A DNA stretch of 64,000 bases from Pseudobutyrivibrio sp. 49 (GCF_900100545.1 NZ_FNDP01000006.1:114803-178802), one strand, 5' to 3'; counted from the first letter of the stretch, positions 52,563-60,795 are shown. Translations and numbers: made by a program. Notes: a model not told the origin generated them from the letters alone.

Positions 52563-53399
52563 TTAATTTGTCTTCTTTAATGGAATCCAGATGTAACTTA
52601 CAGTATCATCTGGTTTTTCTGTAGGTGGGCAATACACCTCAAGTGAGTAATTGCCTGCCAGTTCATAGCCCTTAAGTGTTGGAAGCCACTCAGACCAAAT
52701 CTGAGTATTCACACTCTGCAAGCTTTCTGGAAGCTTCCCAACACACTTAAACTCTGCCCAAAGACCTGCTGGAATAACTGTAGTAGCGCATCCTTCTGGA
52801 ACGTCATGCCATGGCTTGTACTCGTCAGCAATCCAATAATCAAAATCCTTGCCATCCATATCAAGGCAAACACCGAATCTGCCCTTAAGTCCCTTTGTAT
52901 CATCCATCCATTCATCCCAAAACTTTGGAATCTCCTGGTAGCTTGAATCTGAGTTAAATCCACGCTTAACTCCCATAACTGTAAACTGTGCCTTTTCAAC
53001 AATTCGATAATCTAACATTTTACCGCCCTCCAAAGATATTTTTATATGCAATGGAGCAAAGGATTTGAGAGGTATGCCTGACTCCCTGGCCTTCGATGGA
53101 GCAATTCCATGAAAGCGCTGGAATGCCTTTGCAAAACTGTCTGGTGAATCATAACCATATTTCAAAGCCACATCAATTACCTTTGCATCAGTGCTTGATA
53201 GCTCCTGCGCTGCCAAGGTCATTCGTCTTGCTCTAATGTACTCGCCAACTGACATTCCACACATTGCGCCAAAGATTCTCTGATAGTAGAAAGATGATAA
53301 TGCAGCAACTCCAGCAATATCTTCAATCTCCAAAGGACTGGCCAGATTCTCCTCTATGAAATTGATTGATTCCTGAAATTCTTCCACCCAACTTTGCAC
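52563..53399 (-). CDS. AraC family regulator with GyrI-like effector-binding domain
   Basis: The 278-residue product has two helix-turn-helix units at the N-terminus (LEIEDIAGVAALSSFYYQRIF; AKVIDVALKYGYDSPDSFAKAF, about residues 20-105). The C-terminal half, from LDYRIVEKAQFTVMGVKRGF near 128 on, is a SOUL/GyrI-like domain that binds small organic ligands. This layout (Rob/BmrR-like) often controls multidrug or metabolite efflux. It starts with GTG eight bases after AGAGG. No obvious target gene is fused to it; the S66 peptidase gene lies 100 bp upstream on the same strand. Confidence 0.9.
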   Translation of the reverse strand: MQSWVEEFQESINFIEENLASPLEIEDIAGVAALSSFYYQRIFGAMCGMSVGEYIRARRMTLAAQELSSTDAKVIDVALKYGYDSPDSFAKAFQRFHGIAPSKARESGIPLKSFAPLHIKISLEGGKMLDYRIVEKAQFTVMGVKRGFNSDSSYQEIPKFWDEWMDDTKGLKGRFGVCLDMDGKDFDYWIADEYKPWHDVPEGCATTVIPAGLWAEFKCVGKLPESLQSVNTQIWSEWLPTLKGYELAGNYSLEVYCPPTEKPDDTVSYIWIPLKKTN

Positions 53400-53498
53400 T
53401 ATTCTTTACCTCTCTTTGTTTCTCTCACATTGCTCCTTTAGTATAGTCTCGGGTGGTTTTGTATTCCCGACTTTATGTGCGCACCTGTGACGGGTCTG

Positions 53499-54341
53499 TT
53501 ATTTAGCTATAAACTCCATTTCCCTTCCAATTACAATTGCTTTGGAATCGTGACCGTGGCCTATCTCTGTTGTCTTGGCCACTGGAAGAGTATCACTTAT
53601 ATGCATTTTCAAAAGATCATAAACTGAGTATTCAAGATTTGCCTTCTCATAGCTGGTAAAGGTACCAAGCAATACTCCAGCCACCTGCTCAAAAACTCCT
53701 ATCTGCTCCAACTGGTTGAACAAAGTAGCTATCTGCCCTGAGCCTCCGCCATAGGCTTCCAATAATAGGATTTTGCCCTTTAAGTCAGGCCAATATTTTG
53801 TTCCAGCTAACTTTGTGAAACATCTAATATTTCCACCTACAACTACACCTTTCATTTGGGTGCCCTGGAGGAATTTGTATTGGAGTTTGAATAGTTCTTC
53901 TGTGGTTCCAGCCAGATATTTCCTGAATCTCTTCTGCTGCAATTCTGCCTCAGAATATACCATGTTCTTCACCTGATAAAGAACAGATGGTTTTCCAGTA
54001 ATTGCATAGATTGCATTTATTACTGTTGTGAGATCACTGTAGCCCCAGAAAGTCTTATTGGATTTACCTATGATATCAAAATCAAGATACTTCAAGACTC
54101 CATTAGCTAAATCGCCACCTGATATATCATAGATGACATCTATAGAATCATCCTTATAAAAGCTCATCAGGTCCGCAGCTCGCTCCTCATCTGTGCCACT
54201 GAATTCATCTTTAGTGGCCACTATATGTTCTGCGAGTGCAGTCTGCACTCCCATGCCATTCAGCACCTTCACCAACTCCTCCACCTGAGGTGCCCATTCT
54301 TTATTATGCCCATTCGAGCAGGCTGCTAATCCAACTTCCAT
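53499..54341 (-). CDS. S66 family peptidase (LD-carboxypeptidase / MccF-like)
   Basis: S66 serine peptidases include LdcA, which trims peptidoglycan tetrapeptides, and MccF, which inactivates microcin C-like aminoacyl compounds. The 280-residue product has the nucleophile motif FWGYSDLTTVINAIY near residue 105, ILLLEAYGGGSGQI near 200 (catalytic Glu) and EIGHGHDSKAIVIG near 258 (catalytic His). It lacks a signal peptide, so it acts in the cytoplasm. The start uses GGAGGAG before ATG. A phased half-site array lies directly upstream. A second S66 gene is at 60796-61818. Confidence 0.9.
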   Translation of the reverse strand: MEVGLAACSNGHNKEWAPQVEELVKVLNGMGVQTALAEHIVATKDEFSGTDEERAADLMSFYKDDSIDVIYDISGGDLANGVLKYLDFDIIGKSNKTFWGYSDLTTVINAIYAITGKPSVLYQVKNMVYSEAELQQKRFRKYLAGTTEELFKLQYKFLQGTQMKGVVVGGNIRCFTKLAGTKYWPDLKGKILLLEAYGGGSGQIATLFNQLEQIGVFEQVAGVLLGTFTSYEKANLEYSVYDLLKMHISDTLPVAKTTEIGHGHDSKAIVIGREMEFIAK

Positions 54342-54361
54342 ATTTTTCTCCTCCACGGCGT

Positions 54362-54684
54362 TTACGGAATTTTCTTGATTACTGTTTCATTTTTACGTAG
54401 TTGAAAAAATTATAATTACCAATTTACGGAAAGGACAGCTATAACACTGACTTTTTACGTAGTTCATTCTTAATAATAGGCTACTAAAGCATATACTAAG
54501 TCTATAAATTACGGAAAATCTCACTATGAACAAACCATTTTCCGTAAGTATCCTCACTTTCAATAACAAATTTAAATATTTGCTACGTAAAATATGAAGC
54601 CTATCAATAATATTTCCGTAAAAGAGTTAAATCTACCAATTTGCCCTACGTAAAAAAACTTCAACTCAATGATTATTTCCGTAA
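54362..54684. repeat. ten-site, mirror-symmetric array of 31-bp-spaced half-sites
   Basis: Half-sites start at 54362 TTACGGAA, 54393 TTACGTAG, 54424 TTACGGAA, 54455 TTACGTAG, 54509 TTACGGAA, then in reverse orientation 54540 TTCCGTAA, 54583 CTACGTAA, 54614 TTCCGTAA, 54646 CTACGTAA and 54677 TTCCGTAA. Steps are 31, 31, 31, 54, 31, 43, 31, 32 and 31 bp. Each reverse unit is the exact complement of a forward one. The intervening bases are unrelated. The array fills the gap between an S66 peptidase gene and a GNAT gene. Confidence 0.9.
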
Positions 54685-54723
54685 TCACTCAACAATCAAA
54701 TGATTCTTTCAATAGATTTTCTT

Positions 54724-55194
54724 TTATTTCAAAACAAACTCTATCTCATCCAGCTTATCTGTGATTTGATTTACATTACCTGATGGAACAAAACCATTTC
54801 TTCTATACAGTCTCTCTGCGCCATCATTGTTTTCTAGAATCCACAAGGTTGGAGCAAGCCTCTTCTTTTGAATCTTAGAAATAACATAATACAAAAGCTG
54901 GCTTCCATAGCCTTTGTTCTGCAACTCAGGCAAAACATACAAGTCCTCAATTAAGCTCCCTGTTATAGAAACTACAGCCACCGGCTCATCATCCATCAGC
55001 ATATAAAATTGACTGCCATCAGCTATCTTCTTTTCTATATATTCTTTCTGATGCTTAACATCATGCATTGCAATGAATTCTTTAGTACAAAAACTGAGGT
55101 GTGATTCCTGCCATGAAATAGAATGGATTCTGGCAGCAGCTTCCACATTGTCCTCATTTACTTCAGTCACTATATATTTTGTAGTATCAACCAC
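54724..55194 (-). CDS. GNAT family N-acetyltransferase
   Basis: The 156-residue protein has the acetyl-CoA binding motif A, IEDLYVLPELQNKGYGSQLLY near residues 85-105, with the Q/R-x-x-G-x-G/A loop as QNKGYG. YRRNGFVPSG near 135 is motif B. It starts with GTG nine bases after GGAGG. It acetylates an amine on a small molecule or protein; the substrate is unknown. The TSUP gene ends 13 bp upstream of its start and is probably cotranscribed. Confidence 0.88.
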   Translation of the reverse strand: MVDTTKYIVTEVNEDNVEAAARIHSISWQESHLSFCTKEFIAMHDVKHQKEYIEKKIADGSQFYMLMDDEPVAVVSITGSLIEDLYVLPELQNKGYGSQLLYYVISKIQKKRLAPTLWILENNDGAERLYRRNGFVPSGNVNQITDKLDEIEFVLK

Positions 55195-55207
55195 CGAGAA
55201 ATCCTCC

Positions 55208-55924
55208 CTACAAATTTCTAAACACCAGCACGGCGCCAGATATAGCCAAAAGAATAATTACAAGTTTCTTTATCACTTTTTCATCCAGCACTTCTGAGCT
55301 TTTCATTCCTGCGAACATGCCTATAAGCATCACTGGAAGCAACATAGCAGCCTGTCGTAAAGACTCTAATGTAATTACCCCAACTAGACTGTAAACAACA
55401 ATTCTAAATATATTCTCTACTATAAAAACTGCGCTGATATTTGCCTTAAATTCTGTGCTTGATTCTGTAACTCTTCCCACATAGGCCGCAAGTAACGCAC
55501 CTATTCCAAACAATCCACACAGCAAGCCTGAAAACAACCCGATTATCCCCAATAAAAGCTTGGATTTTCTGGCTTTTATCAACTGGTATTCACGAAGAAA
55601 CATTTCAACTGCAATCAGCACCACAACAATTCCAAAGAAAATCTTTAATGCTCTTACATCTGCATTCTTCAAAAGAATAGCACCTGGAATACTTCCCGCT
55701 AGAACAAGCAAGGCTAACGGAATAAACACTCTTTTATTCAGCTGTTTTCGATTTTTAAAAACCAGTATGAGATTAGATGGGAATCCCAGCAACAGTTCCA
55801 CTGGAGAAATATTTACATTGACCTCGCCAAAACCCAGGATAGTAGTAAAAACTAACGTATTTGCGAATCCACAAAGACCTTTTATAAAGAATGCTACAAA
55901 TGTAGCAAGTACCCACAATATCAA
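55208..55924 (-). CDS. TSUP (TauE/SafE) family transporter
   Basis: The 238-residue protein has eight hydrophobic segments; the first (LATFVAFFIKGLCGFANTLVF) and the mid-protein LLGIIGLFSGLLCGLFGIGALLAAYV are the paired half-repeats of the TSUP family. Members export sulfite, sulfoacetate or other organic anions, or take some up. The TTG start with AAGGGA upstream is used because no ATG is available in a suitable place. It lies between the AI-2E-like and GNAT genes in one direction. Confidence 0.85.
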   Translation of the reverse strand: MILWVLATFVAFFIKGLCGFANTLVFTTILGFGEVNVNISPVELLLGFPSNLILVFKNRKQLNKRVFIPLALLVLAGSIPGAILLKNADVRALKIFFGIVVVLIAVEMFLREYQLIKARKSKLLLGIIGLFSGLLCGLFGIGALLAAYVGRVTESSTEFKANISAVFIVENIFRIVVYSLVGVITLESLRQAAMLLPVMLIGMFAGMKSSEVLDEKVIKKLVIILLAISGAVLVFRNL

Positions 55925-55965
55925 ATCAATTTCCCTTTTCTTCTAGCAAAAACTTATAAGTAAAC

Positions 55966-56442
55966 CTAATCCTTTTTGTTCTTATTAGGTAGCAAAACAT
56001 CCTTTATCAAATACTTTGCTATGGCAACCACAGGAACCACAAAAATCATTCCAAAAATACCAAACAAACCGCCGCCAACTATCATGGCTATAAGCATAAA
56101 TACTCCAGAGATTCCAAAGCTGTCTCCAAACAATTTGGGCTTGATAAATAGACCATCCACTGTTTGTAGCACCACAGTAAATCCGAGGAACCACAGTGCC
56201 TGCTTAACATCAGAAATCGCCAGCACAACACCACCAATTATAGCGCCCACAACTGGACCAAAATTTGGCACAAGATTAGTGACTCCCATCAAAATGGAAA
56301 TAGCAATCTTCCAAGGCATTTCCATAAAGTACATAAAAACGAAATTTGCTGCTCCGATAATGATGCCATCAATAACAGAGTACTTTAGATATTTAACTAT
56401 GATTCCAATAATATTTTTTATATGAGTTAATAAATTTTCCAT
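55966..56442 (-). CDS. AI-2E family transporter, C-terminal half only
   Basis: The 158-residue protein carries the conserved C-terminal part of the AI-2E (YdiK/PerM) family: ISILMGVTNLVPNFGPVVGA near residue 50-70, LQTVDGLFIKPKLFGDSFGI near 90-110, and GLFGIFGMIFVVPVVAIAKY near 125-145. Full members have about 330-380 residues and eight helices. Here the first half is missing, and the aldo/keto reductase gene ends only 9 bp upstream, so it cannot be nearby. The gene looks like a 5'-truncated remnant, though the ATG could allow a half-size product. The ribosome site is weak. Confidence 0.8.
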   Translation of the reverse strand: MENLLTHIKNIIGIIVKYLKYSVIDGIIIGAANFVFMYFMEMPWKIAISILMGVTNLVPNFGPVVGAIIGGVVLAISDVKQALWFLGFTVVLQTVDGLFIKPKLFGDSFGISGVFMLIAMIVGGGLFGIFGMIFVVPVVAIAKYLIKDVLLPNKNKKD

Positions 56443-56451
56443 ATCAATCTT

Positions 56452-57306
56452 CTACTTATCATCTGGTCCATGGCCACTATTTCCATAAGGTTCAATCGCA
56501 TCAATAACAGCCATATCCTCTGGGCTGAGTTCAAAATCGAAAACTTTAGAATTCTCTACTATTCGTGATGGCGTAGTAGATTTTGGAAGTGGCACAATAT
56601 CATGCTGCATTTCCCAGCGCAAGATTATCTGTGCTACTGTCTTACCATACTTAGCTGCCAGTTTTTCCAGTACAGGATGATTCAGCGATTTTCCTCTTCC
56701 AAGTGGACTCCATGCCTCCACCAAAATACCTTTATTCTGACAGTAATCCACTGTATCCTTTTGAAGAAATCCAGGGTTGATTTCTATCTGATTTACAGCA
56801 GGCATTACCTCCATATCAATGATAGTCTCAAGATGATGTGTAAGGAAATTTGAGACACCGATAGCCTTTATTCTGCCCGACTTGTAGATTTCTGTCATAG
56901 CCTTCCAGGTAGCACGATTAGTATTTTCCCAGTCATCATCGAAAGCATAGGAAGCAGGCCAATGAACAAGGTACAAATCAAGATAATCTAATTCGATTTC
57001 CTTCATTGTCTTTTCAAAAGCTTTTAATGTCTTCTCATATCCAAGCTCTGTCTTCCAAGCTTTGCTGGTTACAAAGATATCTTCACGCTTAAGGTCGTGA
57101 GAATTTATGTAATCATTTATTGCCTTCCCCACAGGCTTCTCATTCTCGTAAAATGCGGCTGTATCAATATAACGATAGCCTGCATCAAGGGCAGACTTCA
57201 CTGAATTATAAGCCTCATCTGCATCCTTAATTTTGTAAGTTCCATAGCCTAAGCAAGGAATTGATGTATTATTATTAAGTTTAATTCTACTATCTAAACT
57301 GCTCAT
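56452..57306 (-). CDS. aldo/keto reductase
   Basis: This NAD(P)H-dependent reductase of 284 residues has the family motifs GYRYIDTAAFYENEKPVGKAI at residues 44-64 (catalytic Asp and Tyr), the Lys near 80 (VTSKAWKTELGY), and LDLYLVHWPASYAFDDDWE near 108-126 (His). IKAIGVSNF near 152 and RWEMQHDIVPLPKSTTPSRI near 234-254 are cofactor-side motifs. GAGGGGGA precedes ATG. It resembles 2,5-diketogluconate reductase/YvgN-type enzymes; the natural substrate is not known. Confidence 0.93.
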   Translation of the reverse strand: MSSLDSRIKLNNNTSIPCLGYGTYKIKDADEAYNSVKSALDAGYRYIDTAAFYENEKPVGKAINDYINSHDLKREDIFVTSKAWKTELGYEKTLKAFEKTMKEIELDYLDLYLVHWPASYAFDDDWENTNRATWKAMTEIYKSGRIKAIGVSNFLTHHLETIIDMEVMPAVNQIEINPGFLQKDTVDYCQNKGILVEAWSPLGRGKSLNHPVLEKLAAKYGKTVAQIILRWEMQHDIVPLPKSTTPSRIVENSKVFDFELSPEDMAVIDAIEPYGNSGHGPDDK

Positions 57307-57325
57307 AAAAATCCCCCTCTAGCTT

Positions 57326-57499
57326 TTAGTCAATAATAAAATACTGCATTAATTCGTACTTAAGATTTGTTCCTTCTTCAATGTCTGATGGAAGAAGTGC
57401 TCTGGCTACAAGCTTGAGCTCATCTGATTCAATATCGGTTCTTTTGAGATTTGCATAGTCCCCGTCTATGCTTACTACTGTGTAAAACCATGTTTCCAT
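57326..57499 (-). CDS. small conserved-looking protein of 57 residues
   Basis: An ATG at 57497-57499 with AAGGAG nine bases upstream opens a 57-codon frame: METWFYTVVSIDGDYANLKR, then TDIESDELKLVARALLP, ending YELMQYFIID. The stop is TAA at 57326-57328. It is cytoplasmic, acidic, and has the look of a small beta-alpha protein (VVSIDGDYANLKR resembles a beta-hairpin). The ribosome site and uninterrupted frame are good; no family is recognised. It lies between a P-loop gene upstream and the aldo/keto reductase downstream. Confidence 0.7.
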   Translation of the reverse strand: METWFYTVVSIDGDYANLKRTDIESDELKLVARALLPSDIEEGTNLKYELMQYFIID

Positions 57500-57529
57500 T
57501 TCTTTTCTCCTTCAAGTGCTTCTAAAAGC

Positions 57530-57575
57530 ATGACTTCTTGTGGGCTTTTTCCTTAAGTAGCCCACAAGAAGTCAT
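57530..57575 (-). repeat. 17-bp perfect inverted repeat after the P-loop gene
   Basis: ATGACTTCTTGTGGGCT (57530-57546) pairs perfectly with AGCCCACAAGAAGTCAT (57559-57575) around a 12-base centre. The stop codon of the P-loop gene lies in one arm. No T run follows on the minus strand, so it is not a standard intrinsic terminator. It may protect mRNA ends or limit read-through into the 57-codon gene. Confidence 0.6.
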
Positions 57576-58336
57576 ATTTTGTAATTTTTCGACCTAAGCA
57601 CTATATTTCTTTCAGGAAATAGTTCTTCGCATATACGAAGTTCCAATTCCTGTCTGTGCTTAAAATGTTCCAACAAAGCCTCAGTTCCTTTCACCCCTTT
57701 TTCAAGTGCATATGGTGAATTATCAAAGTATCCTAACATCAGCGGAAACCACATTTCGTTGCCCTGATCATCAGATCTTTCTTTTCTTATTATATCAATA
57801 TTTGATTTGATATCATCGGCCTGAAGATACACTATCTCATATGGCTTGTCAGCAAGAACTTCTTGTATCTGCTTGTAAAAATCGACAATCTCTTCATCGC
57901 TACATTTTTGAAAGAGAATCATATCCTCGATAATATTTTGGAAGATTGAACATTCAAAGATATTATTATCTCCCTGCCAATTTTTAAATCGTCTCAAGAC
58001 AATATCTCTAAATGTTTCCGAGTCTAGATTTCCATTGTAAATCTCATATTTTTCAAGGTCCTTATGAAATCCGGGAATATCTGTAAGAATCTTTGTATAG
58101 CAGATAATCATATGGTCATCCTCTGCAAAAGATTTCTTTTCAATCTCATCACGGATATCTTTGTACTTTTCAAGAATCTGTTTATATGTTTCTCTATCAA
58201 CATAAGCACACCAAGCAAGCTCCACTGGAGAGTAATCTCCCTCGTGTATAGCTGTATAATTCGGATGCTTTTCTGAAAGTCTTTTTACAAGTGTGCTCTT
58301 ACCACTTCCTTGCAACCCCTCTACAAAATAATTCAC
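57572..58336 (-). CDS. P-loop kinase-like protein of unknown substrate
   Basis: The 254-residue protein begins MNYFVEGLQGSGKSTLVKRL, with the Walker A motif at residues 7-14. An acidic region DEIEKKSFAEDDHMIICYTK lies near 65-85, and FECSIFQNIIEDMILFQK near 135 may form the substrate side. It resembles proteins related to thymidylate or zeta-type small-molecule kinases, with no clear subgroup. It uses a GTG start after GGGGGATTTTA. It has a 46-bp gap to the DMT transporter gene upstream. Confidence 0.75.
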   Translation of the reverse strand: MNYFVEGLQGSGKSTLVKRLSEKHPNYTAIHEGDYSPVELAWCAYVDRETYKQILEKYKDIRDEIEKKSFAEDDHMIICYTKILTDIPGFHKDLEKYEIYNGNLDSETFRDIVLRRFKNWQGDNNIFECSIFQNIIEDMILFQKCSDEEIVDFYKQIQEVLADKPYEIVYLQADDIKSNIDIIRKERSDDQGNEMWFPLMLGYFDNSPYALEKGVKGTEALLEHFKHRQELELRICEELFPERNIVLRSKNYKI

Positions 58337-58382
58337 TAAAATCCCCCTTAATTATGTCTTTGTATTTATCAATACTATAACA

Positions 58383-59306
58383 TTAATCATTTACCCTGTT
58401 TACAATATAAATTCCAAGGCTTACAAGTACCAGCGCCACCAAATACTGAGCTGTAATTGTCTTCCACTCTGACAAAAGTATAGCTGAAAGCAATGCACCA
58501 AAAATCGGATTCGTAAATCCGTATATTGTAACCGACGATACTGGATTGTACTTTAACAGCACGCCCCAAATTGAATATGCTACAGATGAAATCAGCGCCA
58601 TATAAATGATAAGTGGAATGCCTAGCAGGGATGTCATGTGAAGTCTACCACCTGCCAATAATCCTACCATCATCATAACAACGCCACCAATTATGAACTG
58701 ATAACCACTTAAGGTCACTGGATTTTCTATGATGGAATACTCCTTGATAAGCACTGATGAAATGGCATATGAAACCGATGCCACAAGGATAAAGCCCTCG
58801 CCATTGATGGCAAAGCCCTCACCTATGCTTCCACCAGCAAGGCTTACAATTATTACTCCCACAGCACCAAGCACACAGCCTACCACCTTGTTGGTAGTTA
58901 ATCGCTCCTGCTTTCGGACAAGACAAGCTAGAAGGATGGCGAAAAAGGTGCTCATGCCATTGATAATAGATGATTTCACACCTGACGCGTGGGCCAATCC
59001 CATGTAGAAAAAGAAATACTGTAGAATGGTCTGGAACAAACTGAGTGTGCATACCATTCGCCATGATTCTTTCTTTGGATACAAAACCTTTTTCTGAAGA
59101 AGACTGCCAAAAATAATAGCAAGTATTCCCGCCAGGAAAAATCTAATTCCAGCAAAAAGAATCTGCGACATACTGTCGCTGGCATCTATCTCAAAAAGCC
59201 TGTAGCCTATTTTTATGCTTGGAAATGCACTGCCCCAAAGCAGGCAACATACAATTGCCAAGAAGCATACCACTATTTTATTTTTAATTAGGTTCTTATT
59301 TTCCAT
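58383..59306 (-). CDS. DMT (EamA) family exporter
   Basis: The 307-residue protein has ten membrane segments arranged as two EamA repeats; the first starts VCFLAIVCCLLWGSAFPSIKIG, the second GEGFILVASVSYAISSVLI. PxxK-like and LLWGSAF elements are typical. Such proteins move amino acids, nucleobases or other metabolites out of the cell. Its start lies 9 bp after the acetyltransferase stop and lacks a strong ribosome site, suggesting coupling. Confidence 0.9.
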   Translation of the reverse strand: MENKNLIKNKIVVCFLAIVCCLLWGSAFPSIKIGYRLFEIDASDSMSQILFAGIRFFLAGILAIIFGSLLQKKVLYPKKESWRMVCTLSLFQTILQYFFFYMGLAHASGVKSSIINGMSTFFAILLACLVRKQERLTTNKVVGCVLGAVGVIIVSLAGGSIGEGFAINGEGFILVASVSYAISSVLIKEYSIIENPVTLSGYQFIIGGVVMMMVGLLAGGRLHMTSLLGIPLIIYMALISSVAYSIWGVLLKYNPVSSVTIYGFTNPIFGALLSAILLSEWKTITAQYLVALVLVSLGIYIVNRVND

Positions 59307-59315
59307 TTACTTCGT

Positions 59316-59930
59316 TTATACGATATAGTCGTCTACATCAAACTTTCTATCTTTGCAATAATAATCCCTGTCAGCTTCTGTGATTTTCCTCACTACCTTA
59401 CAAGGATTTCCCACTGCAATAACATTATCTGGAAGATCTTTGTTTACGACACTTCCGCCTCCAATGACCACATTATTACCTATAGTCACTCCTGGCATAA
59501 TGCAGGTATTACCACCAATCCACACATTATCTCCAATAGTAATATCTATGCCATACTCATAGCCTGAATTTCTAGAGTCAGGGTGAATAGGGTGCCCTGC
59601 TGTATAGATGGCAACGTTTGGAGCAATCTGCGCGTTGTCTCCAATCTTCACTTTTCCCACATCAAGAATCACCAGGTTATAATTGGCAAAGAAGTTCTCT
59701 CCAACCTCGATGTTGTAGCCATAATCACAGTGAAAAGGTGTCTCTATATTGATAGATTCGCCTGTCTTACCCAGAATTGCCTTTATAAGCTTATCCTTCT
59801 CCTCCTGCTTATCAGGCTCCAGGTTATTATACTTATATATCTTCTTTTTATTCTCCATGCGCTCTTCACTGAGTCCATCAAGCCATGCCTTGTATGGAAG
59901 ATTCGCAAGCATTCTTTCTTTTTGGTTCAT
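59316..59930 (-). CDS. sugar O-acetyltransferase (maltose/galactoside type)
   Basis: The 204-residue enzyme begins MNQKERMLANLPYKAWLDG, the Maa N-terminal helical cap. Hexapeptide repeats follow: GYNIEVGENFFANYNLVILD, NAQIAPNVAIYTAGHPIHP (active-site His region) and DNVWIGGNTCIMPGVTIGNN, ending in VIAVGNPCKVVRKI. It uses acetyl-CoA to acetylate a sugar 6-hydroxyl. AGGAG precedes ATG. It is upstream of the DMT exporter gene; acetylation followed by export of non-metabolised sugars is possible but unproven. A half-site array lies directly upstream. Confidence 0.92.
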   Translation of the reverse strand: MNQKERMLANLPYKAWLDGLSEERMENKKKIYKYNNLEPDKQEEKDKLIKAILGKTGESINIETPFHCDYGYNIEVGENFFANYNLVILDVGKVKIGDNAQIAPNVAIYTAGHPIHPDSRNSGYEYGIDITIGDNVWIGGNTCIMPGVTIGNNVVIGGGSVVNKDLPDNVIAVGNPCKVVRKITEADRDYYCKDRKFDVDDYIV

Positions 59931-59971
59931 ATTTTTCTCCTATAGGAATTATTATGATATTTATTCATCAT

Positions 59972-60221
59972 TTACGGTAAATCCTAGTAATCTACTATAA
60001 ATACCGTAGTGATTGTTCTTGCTTATACTCTATTTACGGAATAAATACATTTCTTCCATATTTTTACCGTAGACTATTCTAATTTTAGATGCAATTCTTA
60101 TAGGTTACCTACGGCAAAATTCATAATAACCAATAATTCTTCCTTAATTATACTCATAAAAACTCTTTTCTCTCCTAAAAATCTACGTAATAATCTTATA
60201 TATTACTTAATTTTTCCGTAA
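59972..60221. repeat. eight-site array of half-sites paired at 30-31 bp
   Basis: Half-sites start at 59972 TTACGGTA, 60002 TACCGTAG, 60034 TTACGGAA, 60065 TACCGTAG, 60109 CTACGGCA, 60140 TTCCTTAA (degenerate), 60183 CTACGTAA and 60214 TTCCGTAA. Pair distances are 30, 31, 31 and 31 bp, and the gaps between pairs 32, 44 and 43 bp. The sequences are close relatives of the array at 54362-54684. It fills the gap between two minus-strand genes, the acetyltransferase and a P-loop protein. Confidence 0.85.
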
Positions 60222-60258
60222 TCGCCCTGTTCCTATATTCTGGCATAATTAAATATCT

Positions 60259-60780
60259 TTACTGAAGTAAATGTTCTATTACATCCTCATAATTTTTTTC
60301 AATTAAATTTACTTTCTCCCCAGCGTTCTGGTATCCTGAAATCACCTGTCTATTATCAGCCTTAAGTCTTTCAATAGTGCAATCACTATCATCCAGCCTG
60401 TTTTCTATATCAAAAGCATGCGATTTTATCTCATCAAAATGAGAATCAATATACTCATCTGTCATGGCTAAGCAGATAAACGCAATCTTCTGCAAATACT
60501 GCTCATCAAAATCCTTTCGCCAATCATAAGGAATATAGCAGCCTTCAATGATAAGATTCTGCTTGTTCTCTATAGCAGTCTTAATCATCTCCCTGACAAT
60601 AGGCCATAGATATCCTACAAGCTGTTCATCATCCTCTGGTGTTAGCTCTGTGTTACCACTTCGAATCAATCCCATTTTCAAATGATCGATTGATACATAG
60701 GGATATTTATACTTTTCCAGCATCCTCTGTGCCAAGACAGTTTTCCCCACATGAGATGCACCTGTAATTATTGTAACCAT
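60259..60780 (-). CDS. small P-loop ATPase/kinase-like protein
   Basis: The 173-residue protein starts MVTIITGASHVGKTVLAQRM with Walker A at residues 7-14 (GASHVGKT). DHLKMGLIRSGNTELTPEDDE near residue 33-53 and NLIIEGCYIPYDWRKDF near 95 suggest a nucleotide-monophosphate or zeta-toxin-like kinase fold. The substrate is unknown. AGAGG precedes ATG. It follows the S66 peptidase gene by 15 bp, so the two are probably made together. Confidence 0.78.
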   Translation of the reverse strand: MVTIITGASHVGKTVLAQRMLEKYKYPYVSIDHLKMGLIRSGNTELTPEDDEQLVGYLWPIVREMIKTAIENKQNLIIEGCYIPYDWRKDFDEQYLQKIAFICLAMTDEYIDSHFDEIKSHAFDIENRLDDSDCTIERLKADNRQVISGYQNAGEKVNLIEKNYEDVIEHLLQ

Positions 60781-60795
60781 AATTACCTCTGATTT

